From NCBI GenBank assembly GCA_903882665.1, contig CAIRXW010000017.1, forward strand, positions 48,781 to 112,780: a stretch of 64,000 nucleotides of DNA. Reading direction: 5' to 3'. Position numbers and translations under genes: made by a program. Shown piece by piece: positions 37,235-48,515 of this stretch. Source of the stretch: an uncultured Chlorobiaceae bacterium (lineage in GTDB: Bacteria; Bacteroidota; Chlorobiia; Chlorobiales; Chlorobiaceae). Each line of letters begins with the position of its first letter. Position 1 is the stretch's first letter. Below the pieces are notes generated by a model. That model had not been told where the DNA came from. It made no database searches and saw nothing but the letters and a program-made list of their open reading frames with translations.

Positions 37235-38536
37235 TCAGATACCATTATTTTTCCGGCGAAGATATGCCGGAGTATCTGACAAGCCTTTCTGAATTTTATC
37301 TTCATGCTCTCCTCTGCCGCCCACAAGAGGCGGATTGTACTCGGCATCATGCCCGCTGTTTTTCCTCCCTCCAGCACTGCCAGTCTCATGAGGATCATTA
37401 ATGGATAACTGCCTTCTGATATAGGCAGGAATGCGCAAATCTTCCTCCTGACGTTCAGGATAGAGAGATGCTGTCTGCCGATGGGATGGTGGCACCTGCC
37501 CAAGCCTGATTCCAGGTACCGGCGCAACAAATTGCCGGGTCGCAGACACCGCTCCATCGGCCTGCGTCTTTCGCTTGAAACCTGTTACAATAACGGTAAC
37601 CCTGATTTCACCCGAAACCTGAGGCTCATCAACATATCCATTGATAATCTTGGCGTCACTGCCAACCTGCTCCTCAATGTAATTCATCGCATCCGACATA
37701 TCTCTCATCGTGACCTCACCGGTAATATTGACCAGCACCCCCTTGGCGCCCTTTACCGATACGCCTTCAAGAAGAGGACTGTTGAGGGCATCCGATGAGG
37801 CTTTCAATGCCCGGCGATCACCTGCAGCAGCAGCAGAACCCATGACCGCATCACCAGCTCCGGCCATAATACTGCGAACATCGGCAAAATCAACATTGAC
37901 ATGTCCATGACGGGTAATAATATCAGCGATACCTTTGGCCGCCCTGTACAGTACATCGTTTGCCATATTAAACGCTTCGGTGGCACTTACCCCCTCTTCG
38001 GCAATACTGAGAATTTTTTCATTTTCAACAAGAATAAGGGTGTCGATATATTTTCGCAGTTCAACTATGCCGCCATCGGCAATATTCGCCTTTACCTGGC
38101 CTTCGAAGTTAAACGGCCTTGTCACGACACCGATCGTGAGTATGCCCATATTTCTTGCAATAGAGGCAATTACCGGAGCAGCGCCTGTACCAGTCCCTTT
38201 GCCCATGCCCGCGGCAATAAAGACAAGATCGGCTCCCCGAAGCTGGGCCGCAATAATTTCCCGGTCATCTTCGGCTGCCTGACGGCCTTTGGCTGGATCG
38301 GCTCCGGCACCCAACCCATTGGTCGCTTTCTTGCCTATTTGCACTCTGAGAGGAGCTTTCGAATTCAGGAGTGCCTGTCGATCGGTATTGAAAACGATAT
38401 ACTCGACACCACTGATTTTCCGGTCAATCATGTTATTTACCGCATTGCCACCGCAACCGCCTACGCCGACAATCCTTATGGTAACCCCTTTTCCCTGGTC
38501 ACTGTCAAACAGGCCCGGATCAAGCTCAAATGCCAT
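37235..38536 (-). CDS. ftsZ: Cell division protein FtsZ
   Basis: Tubulin-like GTPase forming the Z ring. 433 residues: [13 protein letters not shown] at the N-terminus, the tubulin loop around residue 112 reading [11 protein letters not shown] (see finding), an NVDFADVR segment typical of the T7 loop, and a C-terminal linker ending in PAYLRRKNN, the FtsA/ZipA-binding peptide. Last gene of the dcw cluster, 45 bp after ftsA. Confidence 0.97.
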   Translation of the reverse strand: MAFELDPGLFDSDQGKGVTIRIVGVGGCGGNAVNNMIDRKISGVEYIVFNTDRQALLNSKAPLRVQIGKKATNGLGAGADPAKGRQAAEDDREIIAAQLRGADLVFIAAGMGKGTGTGAAPVIASIARNMGILTIGVVTRPFNFEGQVKANIADGGIVELRKYIDTLILVENEKILSIAEEGVSATEAFNMANDVLYRAAKGIADIITRHGHVNVDFADVRSIMAGAGDAVMGSAAAAGDRRALKASSDALNSPLLEGVSVKGAKGVLVNITGEVTMRDMSDAMNYIEEQVGSDAKIINGYVDEPQVSGEIRVTVIVTGFKRKTQADGAVSATRQFVAPVPGIRLGQVPPSHRQTASLYPERQEEDLRIPAYIRRQLSINDPHETGSAGGRKNSGHDAEYNPPLVGGRGEHEDKIQKGLSDTPAYLRRKNNGI

Positions 38537-38581
38537 TTTTTTTCAGTTCTCCGCTTTAAAAGGCTCTTGTTTGCTCTCTCA

Positions 38582-39883
38582 TCATAGATTATCCCAGAAT
38601 TTCTTCATCCTGTCCACAATTTTCTTCCCTGCAGGGGTCTGCTCCTGTGCCATGGGCTCTTCCCTGATTCCCTGAGGTTCATCAACCGGGAGTGCCTCTT
38701 GTACCGAAGCAAAGCTGTGATCCACTGAAAGATTGTTCTGAAAGGCATGGGCAACGAGACCCATCACCGTTGCGTACATGGGGTTATTGACGGAACCCTT
38801 TATCCCGCCGGAAACCCCTTCCGGGTAGCCGATACGAACATCAAGACCAAAAATATCATGCGCCAGCTCTTCTGTACCCGGCAGAAGCGAACCTCCTCCT
38901 GTTATAATAGCTCCTGCATTGAGATATTCATAATAGCCCGACCGATGCACCGAGTCACGCACGAGCTCCAGAATCTCCATCATCCTTGCTTCAATGATCA
39001 TGGTCAGCGAACTCTTTGGAACCGATTTTTGCGTACGGCCTTCTATACCCTCAATAAGGAGATCCTCATCTTCACCGCTCAGCTTGCTGTATGCACATCC
39101 ATGCTTTATTTTCAACTCTTCAGCAACCTCATACAGAGCCCTCACCCCGTGGGCAATATCATGAGTAATATCATTTGCCGCAACCTTGATGACATCCGAG
39201 TAACGAATCGCCCCATCAAAATAGATGGCAACCTCCGTTGTTCCTCCACCTATATCAATAACAACCACTCCGCTTTTTTTCTCACGCTCTTTCATGACAG
39301 CCATACCTGAAGCTACCGGCTCAAACGTAACGGCACTGATCTCAAGACCAGCCTTCTCGACACACTGTTTGATATTGCGGATCTTTGTCCTCAGACCAAC
39401 CACAATATAGGCACTGCCCCGCATCGTTGTACCGGCCATCCCTATCGGATCAAGAAGCCCTTCCTGATCATCAACGATAAACTCCAGCGGAATAACATGA
39501 ATAATTTCATGATCAATATCCAGGTAGCGGATATTGGTCTTGGCTTTTTCCAGAAAACGTTTCACATCAGAATCATTGACAATACCTGTCTGGTTGATAC
39601 TGATTTCCGAATTACTGTGAATACAGTGGACATGTGCACCGGAAATACCGACATTGACACCATGTATACGAATGGAGGATTCGCGCTCCGCATCGGCGAC
39701 CGCCGATCTGATCGCGGCAACAGTCTTGTTGATATTGACCACCGTTGCCCGTTGAAGACCGTCGGAATTAGAACGCCCTTTTCCAAGAACGTTAAGCTTT
39801 CCTATTTCATCTTTTTCAGCGACCACAACGCACACCTTGGTTGTGCCAATATCAAGACCGACGGCGATATTGCTTTTCAGCAT
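38582..39883 (-). CDS. ftsA: Cell division protein FtsA
   Basis: Actin-like ATPase that tethers FtsZ to the membrane. The 433-residue product begins VGLDIGTTKVCVVVAE (phosphate 1), has VVIDIGGGTTEVAIY (phosphate 2) near residue 205 and an amphipathic C-terminal helix (IVDRMKKFWDNL) for membrane binding. The 1C subdomain is in place. Between ftsQ and ftsZ, the usual order. Confidence 0.95.
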   Translation of the reverse strand: MLKSNIAVGLDIGTTKVCVVVAEKDEIGKLNVLGKGRSNSDGLQRATVVNINKTVAAIRSAVADAERESSIRIHGVNVGISGAHVHCIHSNSEISINQTGIVNDSDVKRFLEKAKTNIRYLDIDHEIIHVIPLEFIVDDQEGLLDPIGMAGTTMRGSAYIVVGLRTKIRNIKQCVEKAGLEISAVTFEPVASGMAVMKEREKKSGVVVIDIGGGTTEVAIYFDGAIRYSDVIKVAANDITHDIAHGVRALYEVAEELKIKHGCAYSKLSGEDEDLLIEGIEGRTQKSVPKSSLTMIIEARMMEILELVRDSVHRSGYYEYLNAGAIITGGGSLLPGTEELAHDIFGLDVRIGYPEGVSGGIKGSVNNPMYATVMGLVAHAFQNNLSVDHSFASVQEALPVDEPQGIREEPMAQEQTPAGKKIVDRMKKFWDNL

Positions 39884-39905
39884 TGTTCTTTTCTATACAT
39901 AATTA

Positions 39906-40793
39906 TCACAGGGAAACATTCTGTGGCTCAACCGGAGAGAGAGGAACGCTGGTAAAAATCCTCTCTTTGAACCTCAGATCCACAGTCTCATAAGAGTCAA
40001 AACCTTTTTTGGAAACCACCTTTTGCCAGAATATCTCGAATTTTTTCAACTTTTCCTTGTAATTCCCGTCATTTCCGACAATAAAACGGGCAGGAGACTG
40101 GGCCGATCTGCACCATGCCATATTGTTGCTGGCAAGATAAAGCTCTCCAATAAGCAGACTTGCATAATCGGTCTGTAACAAAGCATCAAGAAAATCCCTC
40201 ATCAATTCGACATCACCCCTGTATAGTTGCCGCAATCCGTTTTCGGCAATATGCAACCGGCTTATACCAGAAATTTTCAGCAATCGAGGAAAGCGCTCGG
40301 AAAAATCCGTTCTCTCCGGCAAAATAAACCCGTCATAATCAATAGCCATACCCTGACCATTGAGCACCGTAACCGCAACAGGTTTTCGCTCAAAAACCTT
40401 GATTCGAACAACTCCGTTCAGCTCCTTGCCAATCTCGGCATTCCTGAGATAAGGAATTGCCATGATCCTCTGTTTCAGCTCTCTGGTATCAAGGTTCTGT
40501 AAATTTCGGCCCCTGAAGACATTCAATCGCAATATAAGCTCCCGTTCGGAAATAATTGAGGCTCCATCGATAACAAAATCCCTGACAACTACCTCTTTTT
40601 TCCACTGCGACGCATAAAAGGCCAGCGCAACAAGAGCTGCAAGAAGCATCAGAAAAATAATAAGCCGGGGAAGCCAACTGCCACTGAAGGCTGACAGAGC
40701 ACCGCCCCGGCTCTCCCCGGACTCCGGCAAATAACGAGGCTCTTTATGGTATTTGGAATCAGACATAAAAAATTGCTTTTTCGAGCCGTTCAT
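39906..40793 (-). CDS. ftsQ: Cell division protein FtsQ
   Basis: Bitopic divisome protein linking early and late factors. About 295 residues: short cytoplasmic tail, one membrane helix (LIIFLMLLAALVALAFYA), then POTRA domain (VVRDFVIDGASIISERELILRLNVF) and a periplasmic beta domain. Start uncertain: ATG 40793 or 40766; the upstream 40853 frame would overlap murC, and none has a strong ribosome site. Lies between murC and ftsA. Confidence 0.85.
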   Translation of the reverse strand: MNGSKKQFFMSDSKYHKEPRYLPESGESRGGALSAFSGSWLPRLIIFLMLLAALVALAFYASQWKKEVVVRDFVIDGASIISERELILRLNVFRGRNLQNLDTRELKQRIMAIPYLRNAEIGKELNGVVRIKVFERKPVAVTVLNGQGMAIDYDGFILPERTDFSERFPRLLKISGISRLHIAENGLRQLYRGDVELMRDFLDALLQTDYASLLIGELYLASNNMAWCRSAQSPARFIVGNDGNYKEKLKKFEIFWQKVVSKKGFDSYETVDLRFKERIFTSVPLSPVEPQNVSL

Positions 40794-40828
40794 GACACTG
40801 TTGCACCCGATATGGAAATACTGCCATA

Positions 40829-42229
40829 TCAAGTTGACGCATTCTTTCTGCAAACATCAGCAACTCTCGATGCAAGATGGGTAATATCGCCTGCACCCAT
40901 GAAAAGAAGCATGTTTCCGTTGACCGTCAACTCCACAAGAGATGAAAACAGAGTCTCCATATCAGCAATAAATTCAACATGTTTTCCGCCTGCCTTCCGG
41001 ACGGCGGCAGCTACAAGCTCCCCGTTGATAGCGGGATAATTCTCAGCCTTTTCACGGGCAGGATAGATATCGGCAACATAAACCATGTCAGCCCTTGAAA
41101 GAGCCCATCCGTATTCATGCGCGAACTCCCTTGTCCTTGAAAAAAGATGCGGCTGAAAAATTGCGACTACTTTAGAGGCAGACCATCCGCTTTTGGCCGC
41201 TTTGACCGTTGCCTTGACTTCAGACGGATGATGTGCATAATCGTCTACAACCAGAAGCCCCTGGCCATTATCATATTTCACCTGAAACCTTCTTCTCATG
41301 CCACTGTAACAGCCAAGCCCGGCAATCAGTCGTTCAGGAATGATTCCCAGCTCAAGACCTGTCGAAAACGCTGCCAGGGCATTGAGCACATTGTGGCGTC
41401 CCGGCACATTTATGCAAACATCACGATACTCATGGCCATACGCATGAATAGAAAAGCTGGTGCGCTGTTTTTCAAGAACAATATCGGAAGCCATCACATC
41501 AGCAGGCTCATCAATGCCAAAGGTGGTATAGAGACGGTTCATCGAAGGAATGATCGTTCTGATCTCCGGCCAATCAACACAACAGATCACCCGTCCATAA
41601 AAAGGCACTTTGTTGGCAAAAGTTACGAACGCCTGCTTCAGCTCATCAAGCGTGCCATAAGTGTCCATATGTTCAGACTCAAGGCTGTTGATAACCGCAA
41701 GGGTTGGCGTAAGCTTTAAAAAAGCACGATCATACTCATCAGCCTCAATAACCATAAATTTTCCCTCACCAACAACCGTACTGCCTTTCAGATAGTCTGA
41801 TATTCCACCAATCATGACTGTCGGCGATTCACCAGACTCCATGAGCATGGTAGCAATCATGGCGGTAGTCGTCGTTTTTCCGTGCGTACCGGCAATGCAT
41901 ATTCCGTATTTGTAGCGCATGAGCTCACCAAGCATCTCATCCCGCTTGATGACCGGAATCGCCGCTTTGAGGGCGGCAATGACTTCAACGTTTTCCTCCG
42001 GTCTGATAGCAGACGAGTAGACAACAACATCACTCGACGTGACCTGCTCAGCCCGATGCCCATGGTAAATTATTGCTCCATGCTCGGCAAGCTTCTCGGT
42101 CACCTCGCCAGACAAAAGATCAGAACCTGTGACCCTGAACCCCGACTTCAAAAGCAGCTCTGCGATCGCGCTCATACCTGCGCCACCAACCCCGACAATA
42201 TGGACGCTTTTTGTTTTCCCCAATTCCAT
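40829..42229 (-). CDS. murC: UDP-N-acetylmuramate--L-alanine ligase
   Basis: First amino-acid adding ligase of peptidoglycan. 466 residues: N-terminal [18 protein letters not shown] for UDP-MurNAc binding, the ATP loop [12 protein letters not shown] near residue 115, and the Mur C-terminal domain with [10 protein letters not shown]. Between murG (20 bp upstream) and ftsQ. Confidence 0.96.
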   Translation of the reverse strand: MELGKTKSVHIVGVGGAGMSAIAELLLKSGFRVTGSDLLSGEVTEKLAEHGAIIYHGHRAEQVTSSDVVVYSSAIRPEENVEVIAALKAAIPVIKRDEMLGELMRYKYGICIAGTHGKTTTTAMIATMLMESGESPTVMIGGISDYLKGSTVVGEGKFMVIEADEYDRAFLKLTPTLAVINSLESEHMDTYGTLDELKQAFVTFANKVPFYGRVICCVDWPEIRTIIPSMNRLYTTFGIDEPADVMASDIVLEKQRTSFSIHAYGHEYRDVCINVPGRHNVLNALAAFSTGLELGIIPERLIAGLGCYSGMRRRFQVKYDNGQGLLVVDDYAHHPSEVKATVKAAKSGWSASKVVAIFQPHLFSRTREFAHEYGWALSRADMVYVADIYPAREKAENYPAINGELVAAAVRKAGGKHVEFIADMETLFSSLVELTVNGNMLLFMGAGDITHLASRVADVCRKNAST

Positions 42230-42249
42230 GTGTATACGTATCCTCTTTC

Positions 42250-43347
42250 TTAATAAATTTTTGCAAGACCGACTATTCGCAGGGCAAGCTGACGAGCCGC
42301 ATCAGGATATGCCAGTTTCCGGGAAGCATCACCCATATATCCCAGCTTCTCCCGATCATGCAACAGCTCCAGAATCCCTTTTATTGAGGCCTGCTGACCG
42401 AGACAATCATCCTCGACCAGCATGGCAGCCCCGCTTGTTACCAGCGCCCGTGCATTATGACGCTGATGGTCACCGGTCGCATGAGGGTAGGGCACAAGAA
42501 CCGAAGGCTTTCCAAGATTTGTCAGTTCGGCAATGGATGATGCGCCTGCCCGACAAAGAACAAGATCGGCGGCACTGTAGGCCGCCCCCATCGCCTCAAT
42601 GTACGGAGAAATCCATACATAAGGGGATGGCTTAACCTGACTTCCTATACGCTCAAAATCGAGCGCACCGGTCTGCCATATAAGATTTGCTGAAGCCATA
42701 ATGGCATCAAGCCCCTGAAGCACGGCGTTGTTTATTGAACGCGCACCTCGACTGCCGCCAAAAACCAGAAGAGTTGGGCGTTCTGCATGCAACGAAAAGC
42801 AATCCCTTGCCGCTACGGAGTGCTGCAACTCAAAAGCCCGTGCTGGATTACCGGAAACAAAGAGCTGCTTTTTTTTTCTTATAAACTTGCGCGCCTCCTC
42901 AAACGAAAGGTGCACCTCGCTGGCCAGTGCTGCAAGCAGTTTTGTCGTTACACCGGGAAATGCATTTTGCTCCTGAATAAGTGTTTTTTTTCGCATGAGT
43001 TGAGCTGCAAGCAGCAGTGGTGCACTGACAAATCCACCGGTACCGACAACGACATCAGGGGTTTCCCTGTTGATCAAGGCAACTGCCCCCCACACAGCCG
43101 CAACAAAATCAGCAACCACACCAACATTGTCCATGAGACTGGCAAGAGTCCATCCTCTTTTCAAACCTCTGACCGGAATAAGATGCAAGCGGTAACCAAG
43201 TCTTGGCACTTCGGTCGCCTCAATGCCGTTGGTCGTACCAGCAAAAGAAATACCTGCATCCGGCACCAGTTTCCTGAGCTCTTCAGCCATAGCTACAGCC
43301 GGATATAAATGGCCGCCAGTCCCGCCACCCGCAAAGAGCACGTTCAT
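42250..43347 (-). CDS. murG: UDP-GlcNAc--lipid I GlcNAc transferase
   Basis: Glycosyltransferase making lipid II at the inner membrane. The 365-residue protein starts [20 protein letters not shown] (Gly-rich donor loop) and has the second Rossmann fold with [12 protein letters not shown] and the UDP-sugar motif [24 protein letters not shown]. Its ATG overlaps the ftsW stop (ATGA). Confidence 0.95.
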   Translation of the reverse strand: MNVLFAGGGTGGHLYPAVAMAEELRKLVPDAGISFAGTTNGIEATEVPRLGYRLHLIPVRGLKRGWTLASLMDNVGVVADFVAAVWGAVALINRETPDVVVGTGGFVSAPLLLAAQLMRKKTLIQEQNAFPGVTTKLLAALASEVHLSFEEARKFIRKKKQLFVSGNPARAFELQHSVAARDCFSLHAERPTLLVFGGSRGARSINNAVLQGLDAIMASANLIWQTGALDFERIGSQVKPSPYVWISPYIEAMGAAYSAADLVLCRAGASSIAELTNLGKPSVLVPYPHATGDHQRHNARALVTSGAAMLVEDDCLGQQASIKGILELLHDREKLGYMGDASRKLAYPDAARQLALRIVGLAKIY

Positions 43348-44549
43348 AGACTCCTCCCTTCAGTGACGTTAGGCCGAATGCCTTTGTCAAGCCCCGGACT
43401 CTTGTACCTTGATATACTCATAAGGATGCCGACCCCGAGGGAGTTAAAAAGAAGCGCAGTACCTCCATAACTGATAAAAGGAAGAGCCACACCGGTTGTC
43501 GGGAGCAGGTGACAGGCAACCGCGATATTAACAAATGCAAAAAGAGAGATCGCCATCGTAATTCCAGTAGCAACATATTTACCAAAATTATCGGGCGCAT
43601 GTTTGGCGATAAGAAGACCGCAGACTAAAAATCCCGAAAAAAGTGCAATAACGGCAAGAGCCCCGAGAAAACCGTACTCCTCACCAATGATAACAAAAAC
43701 AAAATCGTTATAGGAAAGTGGCAGATAGAGCTCCCTCTGCTTGCTGGCCCCGATACCGAGGCCAAACAACCCCCCGTTACCCAATCCAATCAACGCCTGC
43801 GTAACCTGATAAGTCGCTCCTTTTTCATTTCCGCTGGTAAACGAAAGTAAACGGGCAAGCCGATACGGTGCCGCAATGGCAAAAACCCCTGCCAGAGGAA
43901 TGAGCAGCAACACGGTAGCCATAAGATGGCGGATACTGACTCCCCCGATAAACATAAGCGTAAAACCTGTAAGGGCAATAAGCGACGCTGTACTGAAATT
44001 CGGCTCGATAGCCACAAGAGTCACAACAACCATCAAAAGGAGGAGCATGGGATAATAGGAATTATAAAGATCCTTGATATATCCCTGTTTTTCGCTGATT
44101 AATCTTGAAAAGTGAAAGATAACGGCATATTTGGCAAAATCAGATACCTGAAATTTGAGCGGACCAAAGCCTATCCAGCGTGCAGCTCCAGAAATAAGGC
44201 CGACCACTTTCAGGGCAAAAAGAAGCATCAAAAGCAGAATACTGGCAAACAAAATGATTTTGCTGGTCTTCCAGAAAACATGATAGTCAAGCTGGGCGAC
44301 AACGAGCACAGTGCCTATTCCGAGCAAAGAAAAAATAATCTGGCGCCACAAAAAATACTCGGAGCTTGAGTACTTCGTGACCGCCCATCCCGCTCCACTG
44401 CTGTAGACAACAACAATACCGATACTCATGAGAATTGCAACAATCAGTACAAGAAGCTTTCCGACAACCCCCTCCCTGCCTGACGGCAGAGAGAGTTCGT
44501 TCGGTGCGGAAACCCCTGCAGGCTCCGGAGTGTTATCACTGGTCACCAT
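43344..44549 (-). CDS. ftsW: Peptidoglycan glycosyltransferase FtsW
   Basis: SEDS protein of about 401 residues with ten hydrophobic segments. Signature stretches include [11 protein letters not shown] at the start, the [31 protein letters not shown] loop (catalytic region) and [13 protein letters not shown] near the C-terminus. ATG 44549 overlaps the murD stop; an ATG seven codons upstream (44570) is also in frame. Follows murD and precedes murG. Confidence 0.9.
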   Translation of the reverse strand: MVTSDNTPEPAGVSAPNELSLPSGREGVVGKLLVLIVAILMSIGIVVVYSSGAGWAVTKYSSSEYFLWRQIIFSLLGIGTVLVVAQLDYHVFWKTSKIILFASILLLMLLFALKVVGLISGAARWIGFGPLKFQVSDFAKYAVIFHFSRLISEKQGYIKDLYNSYYPMLLLLMVVVTLVAIEPNFSTASLIALTGFTLMFIGGVSIRHLMATVLLLIPLAGVFAIAAPYRLARLLSFTSGNEKGATYQVTQALIGLGNGGLFGLGIGASKQRELYLPLSYNDFVFVIIGEEYGFLGALAVIALFSGFLVCGLLIAKHAPDNFGKYVATGITMAISLFAFVNIAVACHLLPTTGVALPFISYGGTALLFNSLGVGILMSISRYKSPGLDKGIRPNVTEGRSL

Positions 44550-45940
44550 TGTGGTAATTGATGAACACATTGTTTAAACTGCAGACCACGATCCTCAAAA
44601 TTATTAAACATGTCAAAGCTTGCGCAGCCGGGAGAAAAAAGCACTGCCTGACCAGGCCTGACAGCATTATGTGCAAACAAAACAGCATCTTCCAATGATT
44701 CCACCGCTTCAACGGGAACAAGGTCCTTAAACGCTGCCGTTATCTTTCCCCGTGATTCTCCGAGAGCGATAAGCAAGGAGACCTTTTTTTGGACAAGCCC
44801 GGTAATCGAAGAATAATCATTCCCTTTATCCCTTCCTCCTGCAATAAGGACTGCCGTACCGGGAAGCGCTTCAAGCGCCTGACGCATGGCATTGATATTT
44901 GTCGCTTTTGAATCATTGACCCAGTCAACCCCATTGATGGTCATGACATATTCCTGGCGATGCTCAACGCCCCTGAACTCCCTGAGTACCAGACGAACCA
45001 CGTCATTATCAATACCCAATACCCTCGCTACTGCAATAGCGGCAAGCACGTTAGCAATATTATGGCGACCACGAAAACTGTTTTTAAGAAACCCGGATGT
45101 CTTGATAACACGATCAACGCCATCAGCAGTGTGCACACTCAGTGAGTCGCCATCAAGAAAAACGAAAGGGGAGCCAGACGTTGCTCCAACAACGGGATTC
45201 ATGCCAAAGGGCATAATCCTGAATGGAAAAGGCTTCCTGCCTTCGATAAAATGTTCCTTGAGAAGCGGATCATCCTCATTATACACAAGCGTCTCTTCTG
45301 CACCCTGATTGGCATAAATCCTGAACTTCGCTGCCGCATAACGGTACAAATCTCCGCTGTAACGATCAAGATGATCTGGTGTAATGTTTGTAATAACAGC
45401 AACATCAGGCCTGAACGTTGGAGAGCGCTCCAACTGGTAACTGCTCAACTCGACAACAGCGACATCACCGATGTTCATATCCAGAACCATAGAAGAAAAC
45501 GGCACTCCTATATTACCAACACTGAACGCCCGGTATCCATTCCGGAGACCATCCTCCTCGCAGATGCGATGAACCAGCGTCGATGTGGTGGTCTTTCCAT
45601 CCGTACCGGTAATACCGACAATCCTTGCCTTGCAGAACCAACTTGCTATCTCAATCTCACTATAGAGCGGAATTCCCTTTGCCTGCATGATGGTGACAAC
45701 TTCGGCATTTGGCGGAACTCCAGGGCTCAGGACACAAAAATCTGCGTCGTAGACCTCTTCAGAATGACCCTCCTGCTCAAAGGAAATCGGCATCTGCGTA
45801 AGACGCTGCAGCGGAATGGCACCGATCCGGCCAAACTCGCTGACCAGCACCTTCGCTCCTTTTCGCCAGAGTAATTCCGCTACAGCCACACCGCTTTTCC
45901 CTGCACCAATAACCGATACTTTTTTACCCGTTAAATCCAT
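44543..45940 (-). CDS. murD: UDP-N-acetylmuramoyl-L-alanine--D-glutamate ligase
   Basis: Second ligase of the stem peptide. 465 residues: SVIGAGKSGVAVAELL at the N-terminus, ATP loop GITGTDGKTTTSTLV near residue 115, and NITPDHLDRY in the middle domain; GAGGRDKG-like IAGGRDKGNDY in the C-terminal domain. Lies between mraY and ftsW. Confidence 0.96.
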   Translation of the reverse strand: MDLTGKKVSVIGAGKSGVAVAELLWRKGAKVLVSEFGRIGAIPLQRLTQMPISFEQEGHSEEVYDADFCVLSPGVPPNAEVVTIMQAKGIPLYSEIEIASWFCKARIVGITGTDGKTTTSTLVHRICEEDGLRNGYRAFSVGNIGVPFSSMVLDMNIGDVAVVELSSYQLERSPTFRPDVAVITNITPDHLDRYSGDLYRYAAAKFRIYANQGAEETLVYNEDDPLLKEHFIEGRKPFPFRIMPFGMNPVVGATSGSPFVFLDGDSLSVHTADGVDRVIKTSGFLKNSFRGRHNIANVLAAIAVARVLGIDNDVVRLVLREFRGVEHRQEYVMTINGVDWVNDSKATNINAMRQALEALPGTAVLIAGGRDKGNDYSSITGLVQKKVSLLIALGESRGKITAAFKDLVPVEAVESLEDAVLFAHNAVRPGQAVLFSPGCASFDMFNNFEDRGLQFKQCVHQLPQW

Positions 45941-45950
45941 GTGCGTCTCT

Positions 45951-47057
45951 TTATCTGAGTTTTAAGGTCATGAGACTGGCAAGAAAAAAAAGAATGGCCA
46001 AAATCCAGAACCTGATAACAATCTTTTGTTCAGCCCACCCTTTCAACTGAAAATGGTGATGAAGGGGAGCCATCAAAAAAATCCTTTGGCCCTGACCGTA
46101 CCTCATTTTCGTGTATTTGAAATAGAGTACCTGGAGAGAAACCGAGAGCGTTTCAAGAAAAAATATACCAGCAATCAGCGGCAGAAGCAGTTCCTGCTTG
46201 ATCAAAAGCGCGATGACAGCAATCGCACTGCCAAGGGCAAGGGATCCTGTATCGCCCATAATAATCTCAGCCGGATTAGAGTTGAACCACAAAAAGCCCA
46301 CACACGCCATGACTATTGCAATGCTGACCACAGCAATCTCACCTCCACCGGGAATAAAGGGGATGTTAAGATATACCGCATAGAGCGCATTTCCTGCCAG
46401 GTAGGAAAAACCGCCAAGACCCATGACCACAATGGCCGAACTTCCGGCAGCAAGACCATCAAGTCCGTCGGTCAGATTGACCGCGTTCGATACTGCGGTG
46501 ATAATAAAAATTACGATCGGAATGTAAAAATAACCGTAATCAAGTGTCAGATTCTTGAAAAATGGAACCGTTGTCGTAGACTGAAGTACTGAAAACGCCG
46601 GATCAAACCAGGTGTAGAGTCCAATCAACAAGCCGAGGGAGAACTGTCCAATCAGCTTGTAACGAGCCGAAAGGCCCCCCTTGATTTTCAGAACCACCTT
46701 TCGGTAGTCATCAATAAAACCAATGACCCCCATCCAGAGAATGGCAAGCATGATCAGCCAGACATGCGGATCAATGAATTTCGACCAAAGCAGCACAGAG
46801 AGCTCAATGGAAAAAATGATAAGCACCCCTCCCATGGTGGGCAGCGCTTTTTTCTTTTTATGCTCCGGAGGTGCTTCCTCCTTGATCGGCTCAATGAACC
46901 TGGATTTCAGGTATCTGATAAATCCCGGACCGGCAAAGAGAATAATCAGCAATGCCGTAATTCCTGCAGCACTTGCCCTGAAGGTGAGATACTCAATAAC
47001 ATGAAGCCCCGGAGGATCAAACAGATCATCGATATATTTCAAGAGATAATAGAGCAT
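45951..47057 (-). CDS. mraY: Phospho-MurNAc-pentapeptide translocase
   Basis: Ten-helix membrane enzyme that makes lipid I from UDP-MurNAc-pentapeptide and undecaprenyl phosphate. 368 residues; seen: [13 protein letters not shown] (cytoplasmic loop), the Mg2+ site [22 protein letters not shown] and the HHHFQ segment [14 protein letters not shown] near the C-terminus. 9 bp before it lies murF. Confidence 0.96.
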   Translation of the reverse strand: MLYYLLKYIDDLFDPPGLHVIEYLTFRASAAGITALLIILFAGPGFIRYLKSRFIEPIKEEAPPEHKKKKALPTMGGVLIIFSIELSVLLWSKFIDPHVWLIMLAILWMGVIGFIDDYRKVVLKIKGGLSARYKLIGQFSLGLLIGLYTWFDPAFSVLQSTTTVPFFKNLTLDYGYFYIPIVIFIITAVSNAVNLTDGLDGLAAGSSAIVVMGLGGFSYLAGNALYAVYLNIPFIPGGGEIAVVSIAIVMACVGFLWFNSNPAEIIMGDTGSLALGSAIAVIALLIKQELLLPLIAGIFFLETLSVSLQVLYFKYTKMRYGQGQRIFLMAPLHHHFQLKGWAEQKIVIRFWILAILFFLASLMTLKLR

Positions 47058-47066
47058 ACCGTATCG

Positions 47067-48515
47067 TTACCTGTTTATAGTTCTTGCATTGACGAGCGCA
47101 TCAACAACCTGCTCAAGCTTCATTCCCCTTGATCCTTTAAAAAGAAGGATATCACCCTCCTCCGACACGCCGAGTAATGCTGCAAGAAGTTTTTCACGGC
47201 ACTCGAAATGACCCTGCCAAAGTTCCGGAGCCGCACGGCCAATAATGCGGGCCTTCTCTCCAAAGGTAAATACCATATCAACAGAACTCTTCTGGATATA
47301 ACGGCCAATGGCCTCATGTTCAACCTCTCCAGCCACTCCGAGTTCAAGCATATCACCCAGAACGGCAACCCTTTTGCCGATGCATGGAATATCACAAAGC
47401 GTATCAATCGCCCTGCGCATAGAGTCTGAATTGGCATTGTAGGTATCATTGAGGATTCGCAGACCGCATGAGTCTACGACCTCAAGCCTTTTCCAGCCAG
47501 GAGCAGGGGCAAGAAGCTCAAGTCCCTCCCGGATCTGAGGGAGTGAAAGGCCAAAATAATCGCCAACTGCGGCAGCAGCAATGGCATTGACGACATTATG
47601 CTTCCCTGTAAAGTTCAAGCTGACCGATTCAGTTCCAGCCAAAGAACATAATAGAAAAGAGAGCGTGCCATCCTTGTTTACCGAAATCTCCCGAGCCCAA
47701 CAGCTATTTGCTGAACTTTTGGCCACTCCATAACTGACATATTGCTCAAGCCCTGCTGCTGCCCGGCTGAGCCAGGGATCATCTGTATTGACGAAGGCAG
47801 TGCCCCCATGCTGGTGCAGATAGTCAAAAAGCTGTGTTTCAGCCTTGGCAACCCCATCAAGATCAAGAAGAAACTCCAGGTGCTCATGACCGATATTCGT
47901 CAGGAGAGCGTGGGTAGGCTTGGCGATAGTGGCAAGCAATGCCATCTCTCCGGGATGATTAATGCCCATCTCGACAACGGCGATATCGGTGTCATGGCGG
48001 AGTTGCAGCAGAGTCAGCGGAACTCCGAGATGGTTGTTCCTGTTGCCCTGGCTCATCTGAACCTTGAACCCTCTCCCAAGTACCGACGCAACCATCTCCT
48101 TCGTTGTTGTCTTTCCATTACTGCCGCCGATAGCCACAACCGGAATAGAAAATTTGTTCCTGTAAATCGTGGAAAGCTGCTGAAGCCCTGCAACCGTGTC
48201 GTCCGTAACAATAAACCCCTTGCCGGGCGGCGGCTCAACTGAACCCTGCGCCTCATACCAGTGACGGCTGACCATTGCCCAACATGCACCCATTTCAAAA
48301 ACAGTGCCAATAAAGCTGTGGCCGTCGGCATTCTCACCCCTGAGGGCAACAAAGATCTCTCCCCCTCTCACCACTCTCGAATCAATGACCACAACAGGCG
48401 ATGTAATCTCACTCGGTGGTGGTTGTAAGGGCACGCCATGGTGTGCCCCTGCGACAACCTCTCCAACGTTACGGAAATCATCAATCGTCAGCACGCCTTT
48501 CGCCCTTACCTGCAC
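47067..48515 (-). CDS. murF: UDP-MurNAc-tripeptide--D-alanyl-D-alanine ligase
   Basis: Adds D-Ala-D-Ala to the precursor. 482 residues: MurF-type N-terminal domain, ATP loop AIGGSNGKTTTKEMV near residue 132, and LNDTYNANSDSMR in the C-terminal domain. GTG start at 48515 overlaps the murE tail by ten bases. No ddl or alr gene lies within this cluster. Confidence 0.94.
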   Translation of the reverse strand: MQVRAKGVLTIDDFRNVGEVVAGAHHGVPLQPPPSEITSPVVVIDSRVVRGGEIFVALRGENADGHSFIGTVFEMGACWAMVSRHWYEAQGSVEPPPGKGFIVTDDTVAGLQQLSTIYRNKFSIPVVAIGGSNGKTTTKEMVASVLGRGFKVQMSQGNRNNHLGVPLTLLQLRHDTDIAVVEMGINHPGEMALLATIAKPTHALLTNIGHEHLEFLLDLDGVAKAETQLFDYLHQHGGTAFVNTDDPWLSRAAAGLEQYVSYGVAKSSANSCWAREISVNKDGTLSFLLCSLAGTESVSLNFTGKHNVVNAIAAAAVGDYFGLSLPQIREGLELLAPAPGWKRLEVVDSCGLRILNDTYNANSDSMRRAIDTLCDIPCIGKRVAVLGDMLELGVAGEVEHEAIGRYIQKSSVDMVFTFGEKARIIGRAAPELWQGHFECREKLLAALLGVSEEGDILLFKGSRGMKLEQVVDALVNARTINR

